A stretch of 60,813 nucleotides of DNA from NCBI GenBank assembly GCA_947628305.1, contig CANQZG010000023.1, forward strand, positions 1 through 60,813. The letters are read 5' to 3'. The position numbers and the translations under genes were made by a program. Every line of letters starts with the position of its first letter. The first letter of the stretch is position 1. This DNA is from an uncultured Muribaculaceae bacterium. Lineage in GTDB: Bacteria; Bacteroidota; Bacteroidia; Bacteroidales; Muribaculaceae. The notes beneath the pieces are model-generated. The model saw only the letters and a program-made list of their open reading frames with translations. It was not told the DNA's origin and made no database searches. Shown in pieces: positions 52,690-60,813 of this stretch.

Positions 52690-54628
52690 CAAGGACAAAG
52701 CCCCCTGCCGGCAAGATTGTGACAGGGACTGCATCAGCTTTCTTTATTTTCAAGGTCTCGGACTTCAACTGACATCCCTCTTTATCGGCATACAATGTCA
52801 TCACATCATTTTTATCGATAATCGATGACAAGTCAAGTTTAAGTTTCAACGGTTCTTTGCCGGCATTGACTCCCGCGACATACCAGCTGTCTCCGTGGCG
52901 GCGTGCGATAACCGCATAACGTCCGGGGTAACCGTCGATGAAGCGCACATCATCCCATGTTGTCGGGACTTTCTTCATGAATTCGATTGCATCGGCGGGG
53001 GCATCAGTGAGGTTGTTGGGCGCAAGGGCGAAATTTTGCACCGGATTCTGGAACAGAATGGCGGTCGCAAGTTCAAAGGCATCTCCCGTACGGCGATAGT
53101 TACCCCCGTCATTCCCACGGTTGAGACGCTTGTTCAATACAGTGCCACCGTATTCCATACAACCGACCGTATTACGTATAAACGGATGCAATGTGGCATT
53201 AAAAGGCGCGGCGTCACAGAAATCCTGGGAGAACACCAGGTTTTCAGATGCCAATACAGCCTCACTACCCACATAATTGGGATAAAGTCTCTCCCAGCCT
53301 CGAGGCAATGTACAACCATGGAAAATCACATCAATACCATAGTCGGCCGCATCGCTCAATATATCCTCATAAAGGCGCATGGTCTCCTGTTTATCACCGC
53401 CGAAGAAATCTACCTTGACCTTGCTGATTCCAAGTCCTTTGAGCCATTTGAATTCCTTTTTACGCTCGACAGGGCGGTCCATCAGGTTTGTAGGGCTCTG
53501 TGTTATATCGTTCCAATAGCCGCTTGACGAATACCATATTATCAAGTTCACACCCTTTGATTTAGCATAGTCGGCCAGTTTCTTTATCCCGTCACGGCCT
53601 ATGTTCCTGTCCCACCAGTTGTCAATCAGCACATTCTCATATCCCATTGCCTCGGCCAAGTCGATAAACTTCTTCTGGTCGTTGAAATTTATTGAACCGT
53701 CCTGCCACAGAAGCCAACTCCATGTCCCACGCCCCGGACGCGCCGGTGACTCTGTCTCATACCGTGGTTCAACAACAGCCCATGGGACAACAGTCTCGAC
53801 AATAGGCGCAAGACCGGCCCCTACCGTTATCGTGCGCCACGGGGTCTTGCCCGGGAGTGCAATCGCAGGGGAGGCATTACCATTGCCGTTGTTTTCCTCC
53901 GGCATCGGATAGGCGACCGTATACTCTCCGTTTTCATTGTCACTAAGGCGCGAGCCACAGAAACGTCCGTCAACCCCAGTCTCCGAGACCAACGCCCAAC
54001 CGTCATCACCGATACGGAACAATGCCGGGAAAGTGAAACCGTGCCCATATTGCGACCGTGTCGAAACAGGCGCGTCAACTATATAATTCTCCTCATAACT
54101 CGGCTTGGTGCGCTTCCACCCTATCATGGCATCGCTTTGCGGGGTCACAAAAGCTGTCGTTTTGGCGGGAAAATGAAATCCTGTTAGTTCTTCAGAAATA
54201 ACCATCGAGGCTGTGTCGCCCTGTTTCGGGACAATATACCGGAATGCAATGTCATTGTCAGACACACTCCACTCGATTGCCATTTTTTTACCGTCATGGG
54301 TAACATAATTCTCCGTCAACCTATTGGCGTTATAACGGAATCGGCTCTTTTTGATACGGTCCTGGGTGATTTCTCGGTTGACTGTATCACGCGAATGTTT
54401 GTCGCGCAATGACATCCCTGATGAAAAATCGCCCAAGTTGCTTTTGAATCCTAATGGAGACTTCTCCAACATTGTTTTGCCATCATAGATGACACTATAG
54501 ATAGGCCGTCCCGCGCCATCGACATCAGTTGAGACAACGAGTTTACCGTCAGGCGAATTCACGGTGCGAGCCGAAACATAGAACGGCATCACACCGACGA
54601 TAGAAAGAAACGTCACTAAGTTTTTCAT
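52679..54628 (-). CDS. Glycoside hydrolase family 97 alpha-glycosidase
   Basis: The 649-residue protein has a signal peptide (about 1-20), an N-terminal beta-sandwich (about 25-280), a TIM barrel (about 290-550) and a C-terminal beta domain, as in SusB. Motifs include IDNWWDRNIGRDG, LIIWYSSSGYW, ISKVKVDFFGGDKQ and ERLYPNYVGSEAVLASE. In GH97, an Asp in the VKVDFF position marks the retaining enzymes (for example alpha-galactosidases), whereas inverting alpha-glucosidases such as SusB use Glu elsewhere. A retaining alpha-galactosidase-like activity is therefore suggested. Periplasmic. It stands alone, without a SusC/D pair nearby. Confidence 0.92.
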   Translation of the reverse strand: MKNLVTFLSIVGVMPFYVSARTVNSPDGKLVVSTDVDGAGRPIYSVIYDGKTMLEKSPLGFKSNLGDFSSGMSLRDKHSRDTVNREITQDRIKKSRFRYNANRLTENYVTHDGKKMAIEWSVSDNDIAFRYIVPKQGDTASMVISEELTGFHFPAKTTAFVTPQSDAMIGWKRTKPSYEENYIVDAPVSTRSQYGHGFTFPALFRIGDDGWALVSETGVDGRFCGSRLSDNENGEYTVAYPMPEENNGNGNASPAIALPGKTPWRTITVGAGLAPIVETVVPWAVVEPRYETESPARPGRGTWSWLLWQDGSINFNDQKKFIDLAEAMGYENVLIDNWWDRNIGRDGIKKLADYAKSKGVNLIIWYSSSGYWNDITQSPTNLMDRPVERKKEFKWLKGLGISKVKVDFFGGDKQETMRLYEDILSDAADYGIDVIFHGCTLPRGWERLYPNYVGSEAVLASENLVFSQDFCDAAPFNATLHPFIRNTVGCMEYGGTVLNKRLNRGNDGGNYRRTGDAFELATAILFQNPVQNFALAPNNLTDAPADAIEFMKKVPTTWDDVRFIDGYPGRYAVIARRHGDSWYVAGVNAGKEPLKLKLDLSSIIDKNDVMTLYADKEGCQLKSETLKIKKADAVPVTILPAGGFVLVKD

Positions 54629-54801
54629 GCGATAATGAATATGGGTATTTATGAATTTAAATTATTAAGTGTCAAAAATACACAAAATAATTTTCTCACC
54701 CAAGACCTATCCAAAGTTTCAGGGGCTCAATCATTATTTTAACATACCGTTACATTTACACCATCGTCAGTTAATTACTCTAATTAGTTGCAGATTAATT
54801 G

Positions 54802-54829
54802 TTTGTCAACCATTTATTTCTTACCTTTG
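54802..54829 (+). promoter_or_regulatory. Putative promoter directly before the PQQ-propeller gene
   Basis: TTTG at 54802-54805, a 16-bp spacer, then TACCTTTG at 54822-54829, a full TAnnTTTG match. The ATG is only 7 bp further on, so the transcript would have almost no leader. Confidence 0.55.
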
Positions 54830-54836
54830 CAAAACA

Positions 54837-56420
54837 ATGGAACACCTTCTAAAAAAATACCTATACATTCTCACCGTTACATTCCTGACGGCTTGTAGCG
54901 GAGGCAAGGGGAATCAAGAACGCACGATAGCCGACAGCACAGCTGTCATCGATGACTCCACCCATACCATCGAAAACACGCGTCTACCCGATACCGCCTA
55001 CACATCGGTGGCAGCGGTCAAATTCATTGCCGAAATTATCGACACTGCATCAACAGGAGTTATCTCCCCACTTGAAGACATGTACACCGACACTCCCGGG
55101 GCGTTCACCTTCCGTAAAAACGCCCACCGTGACGGTGATTTCAACGGGCGGGTATCCGGGACTCCTGAAAAAATAACCGTAGATTGGGAATTTAAGACCG
55201 ACATCGACACCCGCGAGACAAAATTCGGCACATGGGGAGGAGGCTCGGGATGGACAGGCCAGCCGCTGTATGTCAACTGGCCCGACAGCTGTATCTCCCG
55301 ATTTAAAGGGAACGGGGCATTGACACCCGATTTCGACAGACAGGAAATCATTGTCGGCTCACTCGCCTCCCGCATATACTTCATAAACTTCAAGACTGGA
55401 AAAGCGTCACGCAAACCAATCCATACCGACAATCCCATCAAAGGGACAGTATCACTTGACCCCACACTGAACGGCAACCTGTACGCCGGGCAGGGAGTGC
55501 CCGCAGTCCGCCCATTCGGGGCGATGGTGATTGACCTATACAACCATCAACGTTCCCACTTTTTCGGCGAGGACACCAAAGCGGGCCGCCATTGGGACGC
55601 ATACGATTCATCTCCGTTACGCGTGGGACAATTCCTTATACGTCCCGGTGAAAACGGCACACTGTACAAGTTCACCATCCTACCGGGTTCTCTGAAATTA
55701 CACTCCACACTTCGATATACCGTCAACGGCCTGACACCGGGGATGGAGGCATCCATCAGTGTCTACCGTAATTACGGTTTCACCGCCGACAATCACGGAA
55801 ATGTCCTGTGTGTCAATCTCGACACAATGAAACCCGTATGGCATTACTCGCTTGGAGATGACACCGATGCCACACCTGTTATACAAGTCGAGAATGGAAA
55901 ACCCTACATATATACAGGATGCGAGATTGACCGACAGAATGTCGGGGCGGCCACATTCGTTAAACTCGACGGGCTCGATGGCTCACTCGTATGGGAAGCG
56001 AAAATACCCGGCAAACGGTTTGACATCGGCAACAAACATTTTGACGGTGGCTTCTATGCCTCCGCCCTTCCGGGAAACGGCAATTGCAAAGACCTGATAT
56101 TTTCCAACTGCGTGACCAACGAAGGAAACCAAGGCGGCGATTTCATCGCGTTGAACCGACACAACGGCTCAATAGTCTACCGAATCAAACTGAAACATTA
56201 CGCATGGTCCTCGCCTGTCGGTTTTCTTAATGAAAACGATGAAATGTACATCTTCACAGGCGACACATTCGGCAATGTATATCTAATCAATGGAATCGAA
56301 GGGAAAATAATCCACACCACCCATGTAGGCAACAATTTTGAATCCTCTCCTGTCGCGGTGGGCAATTCGGTTGTAGTCGGCTCCCGTGGCAATTCGATAT
56401 ACAAAATGTCAATACAATGA
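54837..56420 (+). CDS. PQQ-type beta-propeller lipoprotein
   Basis: The 527-residue protein starts at the ATG at 54837, which gives a lipoprotein signal peptide with lipobox LTAC (MEHLLKKYLYILTVTFLTAC); the frame is open further upstream, but no other start gives an export signal. The mature protein is built of WD/PQQ-like blades: ASRIYFINFKTGKAS, GNVLCVNLDTMKPVWHYSLG, VKLDGLDGSLVWEAKIPG and TFGNVYLINGIEGKIIHT. PQQ cofactor residues are not evident, so it is probably a binding scaffold, not a dehydrogenase. It overlaps the hydrolase gene by 4 bp. Confidence 0.87.
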   Translation: MEHLLKKYLYILTVTFLTACSGGKGNQERTIADSTAVIDDSTHTIENTRLPDTAYTSVAAVKFIAEIIDTASTGVISPLEDMYTDTPGAFTFRKNAHRDGDFNGRVSGTPEKITVDWEFKTDIDTRETKFGTWGGGSGWTGQPLYVNWPDSCISRFKGNGALTPDFDRQEIIVGSLASRIYFINFKTGKASRKPIHTDNPIKGTVSLDPTLNGNLYAGQGVPAVRPFGAMVIDLYNHQRSHFFGEDTKAGRHWDAYDSSPLRVGQFLIRPGENGTLYKFTILPGSLKLHSTLRYTVNGLTPGMEASISVYRNYGFTADNHGNVLCVNLDTMKPVWHYSLGDDTDATPVIQVENGKPYIYTGCEIDRQNVGAATFVKLDGLDGSLVWEAKIPGKRFDIGNKHFDGGFYASALPGNGNCKDLIFSNCVTNEGNQGGDFIALNRHNGSIVYRIKLKHYAWSSPVGFLNENDEMYIFTGDTFGNVYLINGIEGKIIHTTHVGNNFESSPVAVGNSVVVGSRGNSIYKMSIQ

Positions 56421-57283
56421 TGAAAAAACTTATAACGCTTTTTACCTGCCTGTTATTAACGATTGGCGTATCGGCACAACACCTTACCCCACAACGCGGG
56501 ACAGTCAAGGATGCCTACAATTTTTGGCTCTACACCCCTGATGCCAACATTGACTCGGAGGACGAACCCAAACCTGTAATCATTTTCCTGCACGGCGCGA
56601 GCCTATGCGGCAACAACCTTGACAAGGTGCGCCGCTACGGCACCATCGATGCCATCGAGAAAGGGCGCAAACTGGACGCATACGTCATCGCCCCGCAGAA
56701 TCCCGGGGGTGCATGGAATCCCCACAAGGTCATGAATATTGTCGACTGGCTCGGTGACAACCATAACATCGACTACGACCGCATCTATGTCCTCGGGATG
56801 AGCCTCGGCGGATACGGTACAATAGACCTTGCGGCAACATACCCCGACCGCATCGCGGCTGCCATGGCTATGTGTGGTGGCGGTTCGGTCAAGGACTTAT
56901 CAGGACTTAACGATGTCCCATTGTGGATTATACACGGTACTGCCGACCGAGCCGTGAGTATCGGCCAGAGCGACAAAGTCGTGTCACAGATGAAAGCGCA
57001 CGACAGTTCCACCCCGCGACTCATCTACAACCGCATACCCGGCATGAACCATTCGCAACCAGCGCGTCTGTTCTATCTTTCTGAAAGCTACGACTGGCTG
57101 TTCAGCCACAGTCTCAAAGACAAGAAACGCAGCGTAAGCAAAGGTTTCGACCTGACAGGCGGCATCATGCGGTCGGCCTACAAGGATTTAAAATCATCAG
57201 GCAAAAAACGCTCGACGGTAAGTCGTGCGACAAAAAAGAAAAAATCCACCTCACGAAAATCGCGCAAATCACGCCGTTCATGA
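56417..57283 (+). CDS. Secreted alpha/beta-hydrolase with basic C-terminal tail
   Basis: The 288-residue protein has a signal peptide (cleavage near VSAQ, about residue 20). The esterase/PHB-depolymerase-like fold shows VIIFLHGASLCGNN (oxyanion region), the nucleophile elbow GMSLGGYG and a C-terminal His in GMNHSQPA. Residues about 262-288 form a strongly basic Lys/Arg/Ser tail (KKRSTVSRATKKKKSTSRK). The tail is unusual for this family and could bind polyanions such as lipopolysaccharide or DNA. Translationally coupled to the PQQ-propeller gene. Confidence 0.86.
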   Translation: MMKKLITLFTCLLLTIGVSAQHLTPQRGTVKDAYNFWLYTPDANIDSEDEPKPVIIFLHGASLCGNNLDKVRRYGTIDAIEKGRKLDAYVIAPQNPGGAWNPHKVMNIVDWLGDNHNIDYDRIYVLGMSLGGYGTIDLAATYPDRIAAAMAMCGGGSVKDLSGLNDVPLWIIHGTADRAVSIGQSDKVVSQMKAHDSSTPRLIYNRIPGMNHSQPARLFYLSESYDWLFSHSLKDKKRSVSKGFDLTGGIMRSAYKDLKSSGKKRSTVSRATKKKKSTSRKSRKSRRS

Positions 57284-57312
57284 CCGAAATTCGCCGATTG
57301 GTGAAAATTTCG

Positions 57313-57320
57313 TAACTTTG
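57313..57320 (+). promoter_or_regulatory. Putative -7 box for prfC
   Basis: TAACTTTG matches TAnnTTTG and lies 30 bp before the prfC ATG. No clear -33 element. Confidence 0.5.
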
Positions 57321-57349
57321 CAGCCGTATTTTTCAAAGGACACAGACTT

Positions 57350-58930
57350 ATGGCCTCACTTACCGACGAAATAAAGCGCAGACGCACATTCGCAATCATA
57401 TCGCACCCTGACGCGGGAAAGACAACATTGACCGAGAAACTGCTCCTTTTCGGTGGCGCAATACACATCGCCGGGGCGGTGAAATCCAACAAAATCAAGA
57501 AGACCGCGACAAGTGACTGGATGGAAATCGAGAAGCAACGCGGCATCTCGGTCGCCACATCGGTAATGGGGTTCAACTATGGCGACTATAAAATCAACAT
57601 CCTCGACACCCCGGGTCACCAGGATTTTGCCGAGGACACCTACAGAACCCTCACCGCTGTCGATTCCGTAATTATAGTGGTGGACGTTGCCAAAGGTGTC
57701 GAGCAACAGACACGTAAACTGATGGAAGTGTGCCGCATGCGCAACACCCCCGTCATCATCTTCGTCAACAAACTTGACCGCGAGGGTCGCGACCCGTTTG
57801 AAATCATGGACGAACTTGAATCGGAATTGAAAATCAGCGTCCGCCCACTATCATGGCCCATCAACATCGGCGCGAAATTCAAGGGTGTGTATAATATCTA
57901 CGAGCACTCACTCGACCTTTTTACCCCCGACAAACAGAAAGTGTCGGAGCGTGTCGAAATCGACAACATCGACGACCCGCGCATCGACGAAGCCGTGGGC
58001 GAAACCGATGCCTCCAAGTTGCGCGAAGACCTTGAATTAATCGAGGGTGTATATCCCGACTTCGATGTCAATGAATACCTCAAGGGCAAACTCGCCCCGG
58101 TGTTCTTCGGCTCGGCCCTGAACACATTCGGCGTTAAAGAACTGCTCGACTGTTTTGTCAAAATTGCCCCCGCTCCCCGCCCGGTGGAAACTGAAGAACG
58201 CAAAGTCAAGCCTGAAGAAGAATCATTTTCGGGATTCGTGTTTAAAATCCATGCCAACATGGACCCCAACCACCGCAGCTGTATTGCGTTCGTGAAAATC
58301 TGTTCGGGTAAATTCGAGCGAAACGCCAACTACAAACACGTGCGTTCAGGCAAAATGATGAAATTCGCCGCACCTACGGCGTTCATGGCGCAAAAGAAAA
58401 ACATCGTTGACGAGGCTTTCCCCGGTGACATCGTCGGCATCCCCGATACCGGCAACTTCAAAATCGGTGACACGCTCACATCAGGCGAACAGTTGCACTT
58501 CAAAGGATTGCCCAGCTTCTCCCCCGAAATGTTCAAGTACATCGAGAACACCGACCCCATGAAGTCCAAACAGCTTGAAAAAGGCATACAACAACTCATG
58601 GACGAAGGTGTCGCCCAGCTGTTTGTCAACCAGTTCAACGGGCGCAAACTCATCGGAACTGTCGGCCAGCTACAGTTTGAGGTTATACAATACCGTCTGC
58701 TGCATGAATACGGGGCACAATGCCGTTGGGAACCTCTGTCACTTTACAAAGCCTGCTGGATAGAGAGCGACGATGCCGATGCCCTCGCCGCCTTCAAGAA
58801 ACGCAAGCACCAATTCATGGCCATTGACCGCGAAGGCCGCGATGTCTTCCTCGCCGACTCCAACTACGTCCTCCAAATGGCCCAAAGCGACTTCCCCGCC
58901 ATCCGCTTCCATTTCTCCAGCGAGTTTTAA
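57350..58930 (+). CDS. prfC: Peptide chain release factor 3 (RF3)
   Basis: This translational GTPase recycles RF1/RF2 from the ribosome after peptide release. The 526-residue protein has the G1 motif [16 protein letters not shown]3 DTPGHQDF and G4 [10 protein letters not shown], followed by the EF-Tu-like domain II ([19 protein letters not shown]) and the RF3-specific C-terminus ([19 protein letters not shown]). Length matches the family. Monocistronic with its own promoter box. Confidence 0.95.
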   Translation: MASLTDEIKRRRTFAIISHPDAGKTTLTEKLLLFGGAIHIAGAVKSNKIKKTATSDWMEIEKQRGISVATSVMGFNYGDYKINILDTPGHQDFAEDTYRTLTAVDSVIIVVDVAKGVEQQTRKLMEVCRMRNTPVIIFVNKLDREGRDPFEIMDELESELKISVRPLSWPINIGAKFKGVYNIYEHSLDLFTPDKQKVSERVEIDNIDDPRIDEAVGETDASKLREDLELIEGVYPDFDVNEYLKGKLAPVFFGSALNTFGVKELLDCFVKIAPAPRPVETEERKVKPEEESFSGFVFKIHANMDPNHRSCIAFVKICSGKFERNANYKHVRSGKMMKFAAPTAFMAQKKNIVDEAFPGDIVGIPDTGNFKIGDTLTSGEQLHFKGLPSFSPEMFKYIENTDPMKSKQLEKGIQQLMDEGVAQLFVNQFNGRKLIGTVGQLQFEVIQYRLLHEYGAQCRWEPLSLYKACWIESDDADALAAFKKRKHQFMAIDREGRDVFLADSNYVLQMAQSDFPAIRFHFSSEF

Positions 58931-59095
58931 ACAGAAAACTCTGTTGCAGAACATGGTAGTGGTGTCGCCATGGCGACACCGTCGGTCGGGGAATAGGGTC
59001 TCTTTCAATATGTTGCGGTTCTGCCATGGCAGAACCCTACCTGATTTCAACCTATTTTAGGTCTTTGCAACATCTTCAAAGCGACATTATAATGT
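58931..59095. repeat. Second palindromic-repeat cluster
   Basis: No gene. A small hairpin AACAGA/TCTGTT at 58930-58945 may help terminate prfC. Units at 58961-58980 (GGTGTCGCCATGGCGACACC) and 59017-59041 (GGTTCTGCCATGGCAGAACC, then CTACC) share the GCCATGGC centre with units near 6451 and 6498. The first is identical in its 20-bp core to the unit at 6498. Confidence 0.65.
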
Positions 59096-60004
59096 CTAAA
59101 TATTTTCCCTATACCGACTCGCCTTTTCCCGCTCCTTCTGACGTTTTTTCTCAGCTCTGATAGCATCTTGTTCTTTTCTTATGCTATCATTTCTAAAATC
59201 TTCCCTACGTTTTTCCTGATATATCGATAAATCTTTGTATTTTATCGTAGTATATCCCGGACTACTTGTCAGAGACGTGCTCCCCGAATATTCATAATAT
59301 AATCCTGTATTAGAACTACCATAGCCTTTGTCTCCCGAAGGGTCGTATGCACGTCGGGACACGTATGACAATCTTATTTCAACGTTCTTCCATTCCCAAT
59401 AGTTATGTTTTGTCCAGCCATATTTATTCTCAAATACCGGCTCTAATTCATAATAGGCGTGAGAATTATCAATTTTAACTTCAACTTCATAGAGTTTACC
59501 ATTATAAAATTTAGGTGAAACCCACGAGATTCGATAAGATAGAACACGTCCTTTGTCAGTCGGAAATACAAGTTCATTATTATAATCACGCTTAAAATTT
59601 TGCATTACCCTATCATATCCAGCCTTATTTATACCAAAATGCAATCCGGCGAATATATTCCCCTCATAAATAGAATCCTTTCGGGCATCAACTATCAGTT
59701 GTAACGTATCAACAGTCTCTACATCAACATTATTGATATTTGCAATAACAGCATCCATCCCGGTTTTCTTAGAGTATTTATCCCCAGACTCAAAACCCAA
59801 TACAAGCAACACAACCCCTATAACTAACACAATAGTTATACCTATTCGCTTCCACACTTTCAGTGGTATCTTTTTTATTTCATCTACATTCTCTGATACA
59901 CCCCATAAAATAAGCACAATCGGTATTATCCACCATATCGCCTTAAACAATTCCCATATTAATCCAAGCAGAAAAAATATCGCCCACCAAAAACAAAATG
60001 TCAT
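59096..60004 (-). CDS. Membrane protein of unknown function
   Basis: The 302-residue protein has three hydrophobic segments in the first 75 residues (about 4-22, 23-40, 52-70), then a soluble beta-rich part (about 80-250) with FAGLHFGINKAGYDRVMQN and a basic, coiled-coil C-terminus (EKRREDFRNDSIRKEQDAIR). Codon use is more AT-rich than in the neighbours, which may mean a recently gained gene. Family not recognised. Confidence 0.75.
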   Translation of the reverse strand: MTFCFWWAIFFLLGLIWELFKAIWWIIPIVLILWGVSENVDEIKKIPLKVWKRIGITIVLVIGVVLLVLGFESGDKYSKKTGMDAVIANINNVDVETVDTLQLIVDARKDSIYEGNIFAGLHFGINKAGYDRVMQNFKRDYNNELVFPTDKGRVLSYRISWVSPKFYNGKLYEVEVKIDNSHAYYELEPVFENKYGWTKHNYWEWKNVEIRLSYVSRRAYDPSGDKGYGSSNTGLYYEYSGSTSLTSSPGYTTIKYKDLSIYQEKRREDFRNDSIRKEQDAIRAEKKRQKEREKASRYRENI

Positions 60005-60029
60005 AACCTATTTATATATTTTAGATTAC

Positions 60030-60353
60030 TCATTTCTTCCTCCCATGATTATATATGTCGCCAAATTCAGCTTCAATAAAGAACACATAGAATATTTTAC
60101 CGACTTGCAACCCTACAAAAGGATGTTTGCAATTATCCGCACGCAAAACATGAAGTTTCTTCACATCCCTTGTAACTATATCTGACAATGGCTCAACACT
60201 GGGTTTTAATTGTTCTATTGGTATTGATTCCATTCCATAAAGATGCCTATGTATAATCGCGAAAACGAAATGTGCACGATTTGAAAACGAAACGAGCAAA
60301 ACTTCTCTTTTTTCGCCTCCTTTTTTCTCTTGCTCGTTAGACCGCTTAAACAT
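60030..60353 (-). CDS. Small uncertain ORF
   Basis: A possible 107-residue protein, starting at the ATG at 60353 or, more likely, at the internal ATG at 60233 (MESIPIEQLKPSVEPLSD, 67 residues). The C-terminal part (KKLHVLRADNCKHPFVGLQ, then IFYVFFIEAEFGDIYNHGR) looks like a real folded protein, but the N-terminal part looks like translated non-coding sequence. No family assigned. Confidence 0.45.
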   Translation of the reverse strand: MFKRSNEQEKKGGEKREVLLVSFSNRAHFVFAIIHRHLYGMESIPIEQLKPSVEPLSDIVTRDVKKLHVLRADNCKHPFVGLQVGKIFYVFFIEAEFGDIYNHGRKK

Positions 60354-60359
60354 CAATTA

Positions 60360-60408
60360 AACGCTGATTAAAAGTCATTGAAACAGACTTAAAATCAGCG
60401 TTATTTTT
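60360..60408. terminator. Bidirectional-type hairpin between the last two minus-strand ORFs
   Basis: Arms AACGCTGATT (60360-60369) and AATCAGCGTT (60393-60402), with further pairing GACTT/AAGTC inside. ATTTTTAT follows on the plus strand; only TTTAATT follows on the minus strand. Probably a terminator for the gene at the window end. Confidence 0.6.
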
Positions 60409-60498
60409 ATGCTGTTTTATTTGGTGTAGTCAGCGGATTTTTTTGTAATTTTACAATAATTAAATTGGCTTTGTCTGTACGCGTTTCAGCGACCTTAT

Positions 60499-60813
60499 TC
60501 AGACGTTCAGGTCAAATTTCACCGCATCATTTCCGGCCAGAAGTTCGTGCGTTTTCCCGATGTTGTTCTCGTATATGTGAACGTTTCCCAGGTTAAGCGT
60601 TATTGACTTCAACGGCAATTCAATCTGTCGGCTTATCAGATACAAGTGGTAAATGTCGGCCGGCAAACCTAAGTTGGCGTCACTGCTTCGCTGATAAGCC
60701 GAGATGACAAGTTGTCCCTCATCAATCTGGAACTGTATCGTAAGTAACCGATAAGGGTGGTGTTTTGTGATACAGATAAGGGTGCTAACTTTGCGGGGAA
60801 CAATAACAAATGA
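60499..60813 (-). CDS. Thymidylate-synthase-like protein, C-terminal part (cut by window end)
   Basis: The minus strand is open from the window edge to TGA at 60501-60499 and encodes 104 residues without a start. It contains YQRSSDANLGLPADIYHLY, close to the conserved R-S-x-D-x-x-x-G-x-P-x-N-I block of thymidylate synthases, with Asp in place of the nucleotide-binding Asn (PADI not PFNI), and a C-terminal ITLNLGNVHIYENN stretch that matches the family's LxxxxGDxHxYxNH segment, with Asn for Asp and for the final His. It therefore belongs to the synthase fold but may use a different nucleotide or not be catalytic. The catalytic Cys would lie outside or at the edge of the window. Confidence 0.75.
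   Translation of the reverse strand, partial: SFVIVPRKVSTLICITKHHPYRLLTIQFQIDEGQLVISAYQRSSDANLGLPADIYHLYLISRQIELPLKSITLNLGNVHIYENNIGKTHELLAGNDAVKFDLNV

Overview
The window looks like a chromosomal segment of a gut-type Bacteroidales bacterium, possibly Muribaculaceae. The evidence is the Bacteroidota -7 promoter box (TAnnTTTG) before several genes, a complete Bat aerotolerance operon, a DUF4290 gene beside rimM, a FimB/Mfa2 fimbria-type operon, GH97 and MINPP-type periplasmic hydrolases, and many MKK... lipoproteins. No tRNA, rRNA or CRISPR array was seen. Family-level taxonomy is inference.

Layout. Bases 1-640 hold what may be the end of an IS3-type element and rnpB (minus strand). Bases 714-6333 carry a tetR-fabG pair and, divergently, dacB, an acidic hypothetical gene, rsmI and a coiled-coil lipoprotein; a MITE-like inverted-repeat element lies between the last two. 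Bases 6351-6620 are a cluster of palindromic repeats. Bases 6760-14338 are a minus-strand fimbria/adhesin operon: a DUF3575/OmpA-like outer-membrane protein, a FimB/Mfa2-like lipoprotein and two large tandem surface lipoproteins that share an almost identical N-terminal third. The first gene is out of frame with its signal peptide at a run of seven G, and one extra G would restore it, so the operon may be phase variable. Next come a PepSY-like lipoprotein, a second MITE-like element, and housekeeping genes to 20977 (DUF4290, rimM, proS, a GT2 glycosyltransferase and two HU-type proteins, the second with a membrane anchor). Bases 21145-29591 are the Bat operon (MoxR, DUF58, an extra membrane protein, BatA-E), followed by a small HTH gene and a DUF2007-universal stress fusion.

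The most unusual part is 31307-50106. It is about 19 kb of minus-strand, tightly packed genes headed by a SrfB-like actin/Hsp70-fold ATPase and a SrfC-like dynamin-type GTPase. These are followed by a membrane-anchored subtilisin, a polytopic membrane protein, a second and different P-loop GTPase, a large single-pass membrane protein, a short-leader membrane protein, two paralogous secreted coiled-coil proteins, a C-terminally anchored beta-sandwich protein, a DUF1294 protein and twin YfaP-like (DUF2135) proteins. I read it as an undescribed envelope-spanning machine with three predicted NTPases inside and coiled-coil, beta-rich and protease modules outside. This is inference from gene content; no function is demonstrated.

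The right flank has cdsA, a MINPP-like histidine phosphatase, a small TPR gene, GH97, a PQQ-propeller lipoprotein, an alpha/beta hydrolase, prfC, a second palindromic-repeat cluster, two poorly known minus-strand ORFs and, cut by the window end, the C-terminal part of a thymidylate-synthase-like protein.
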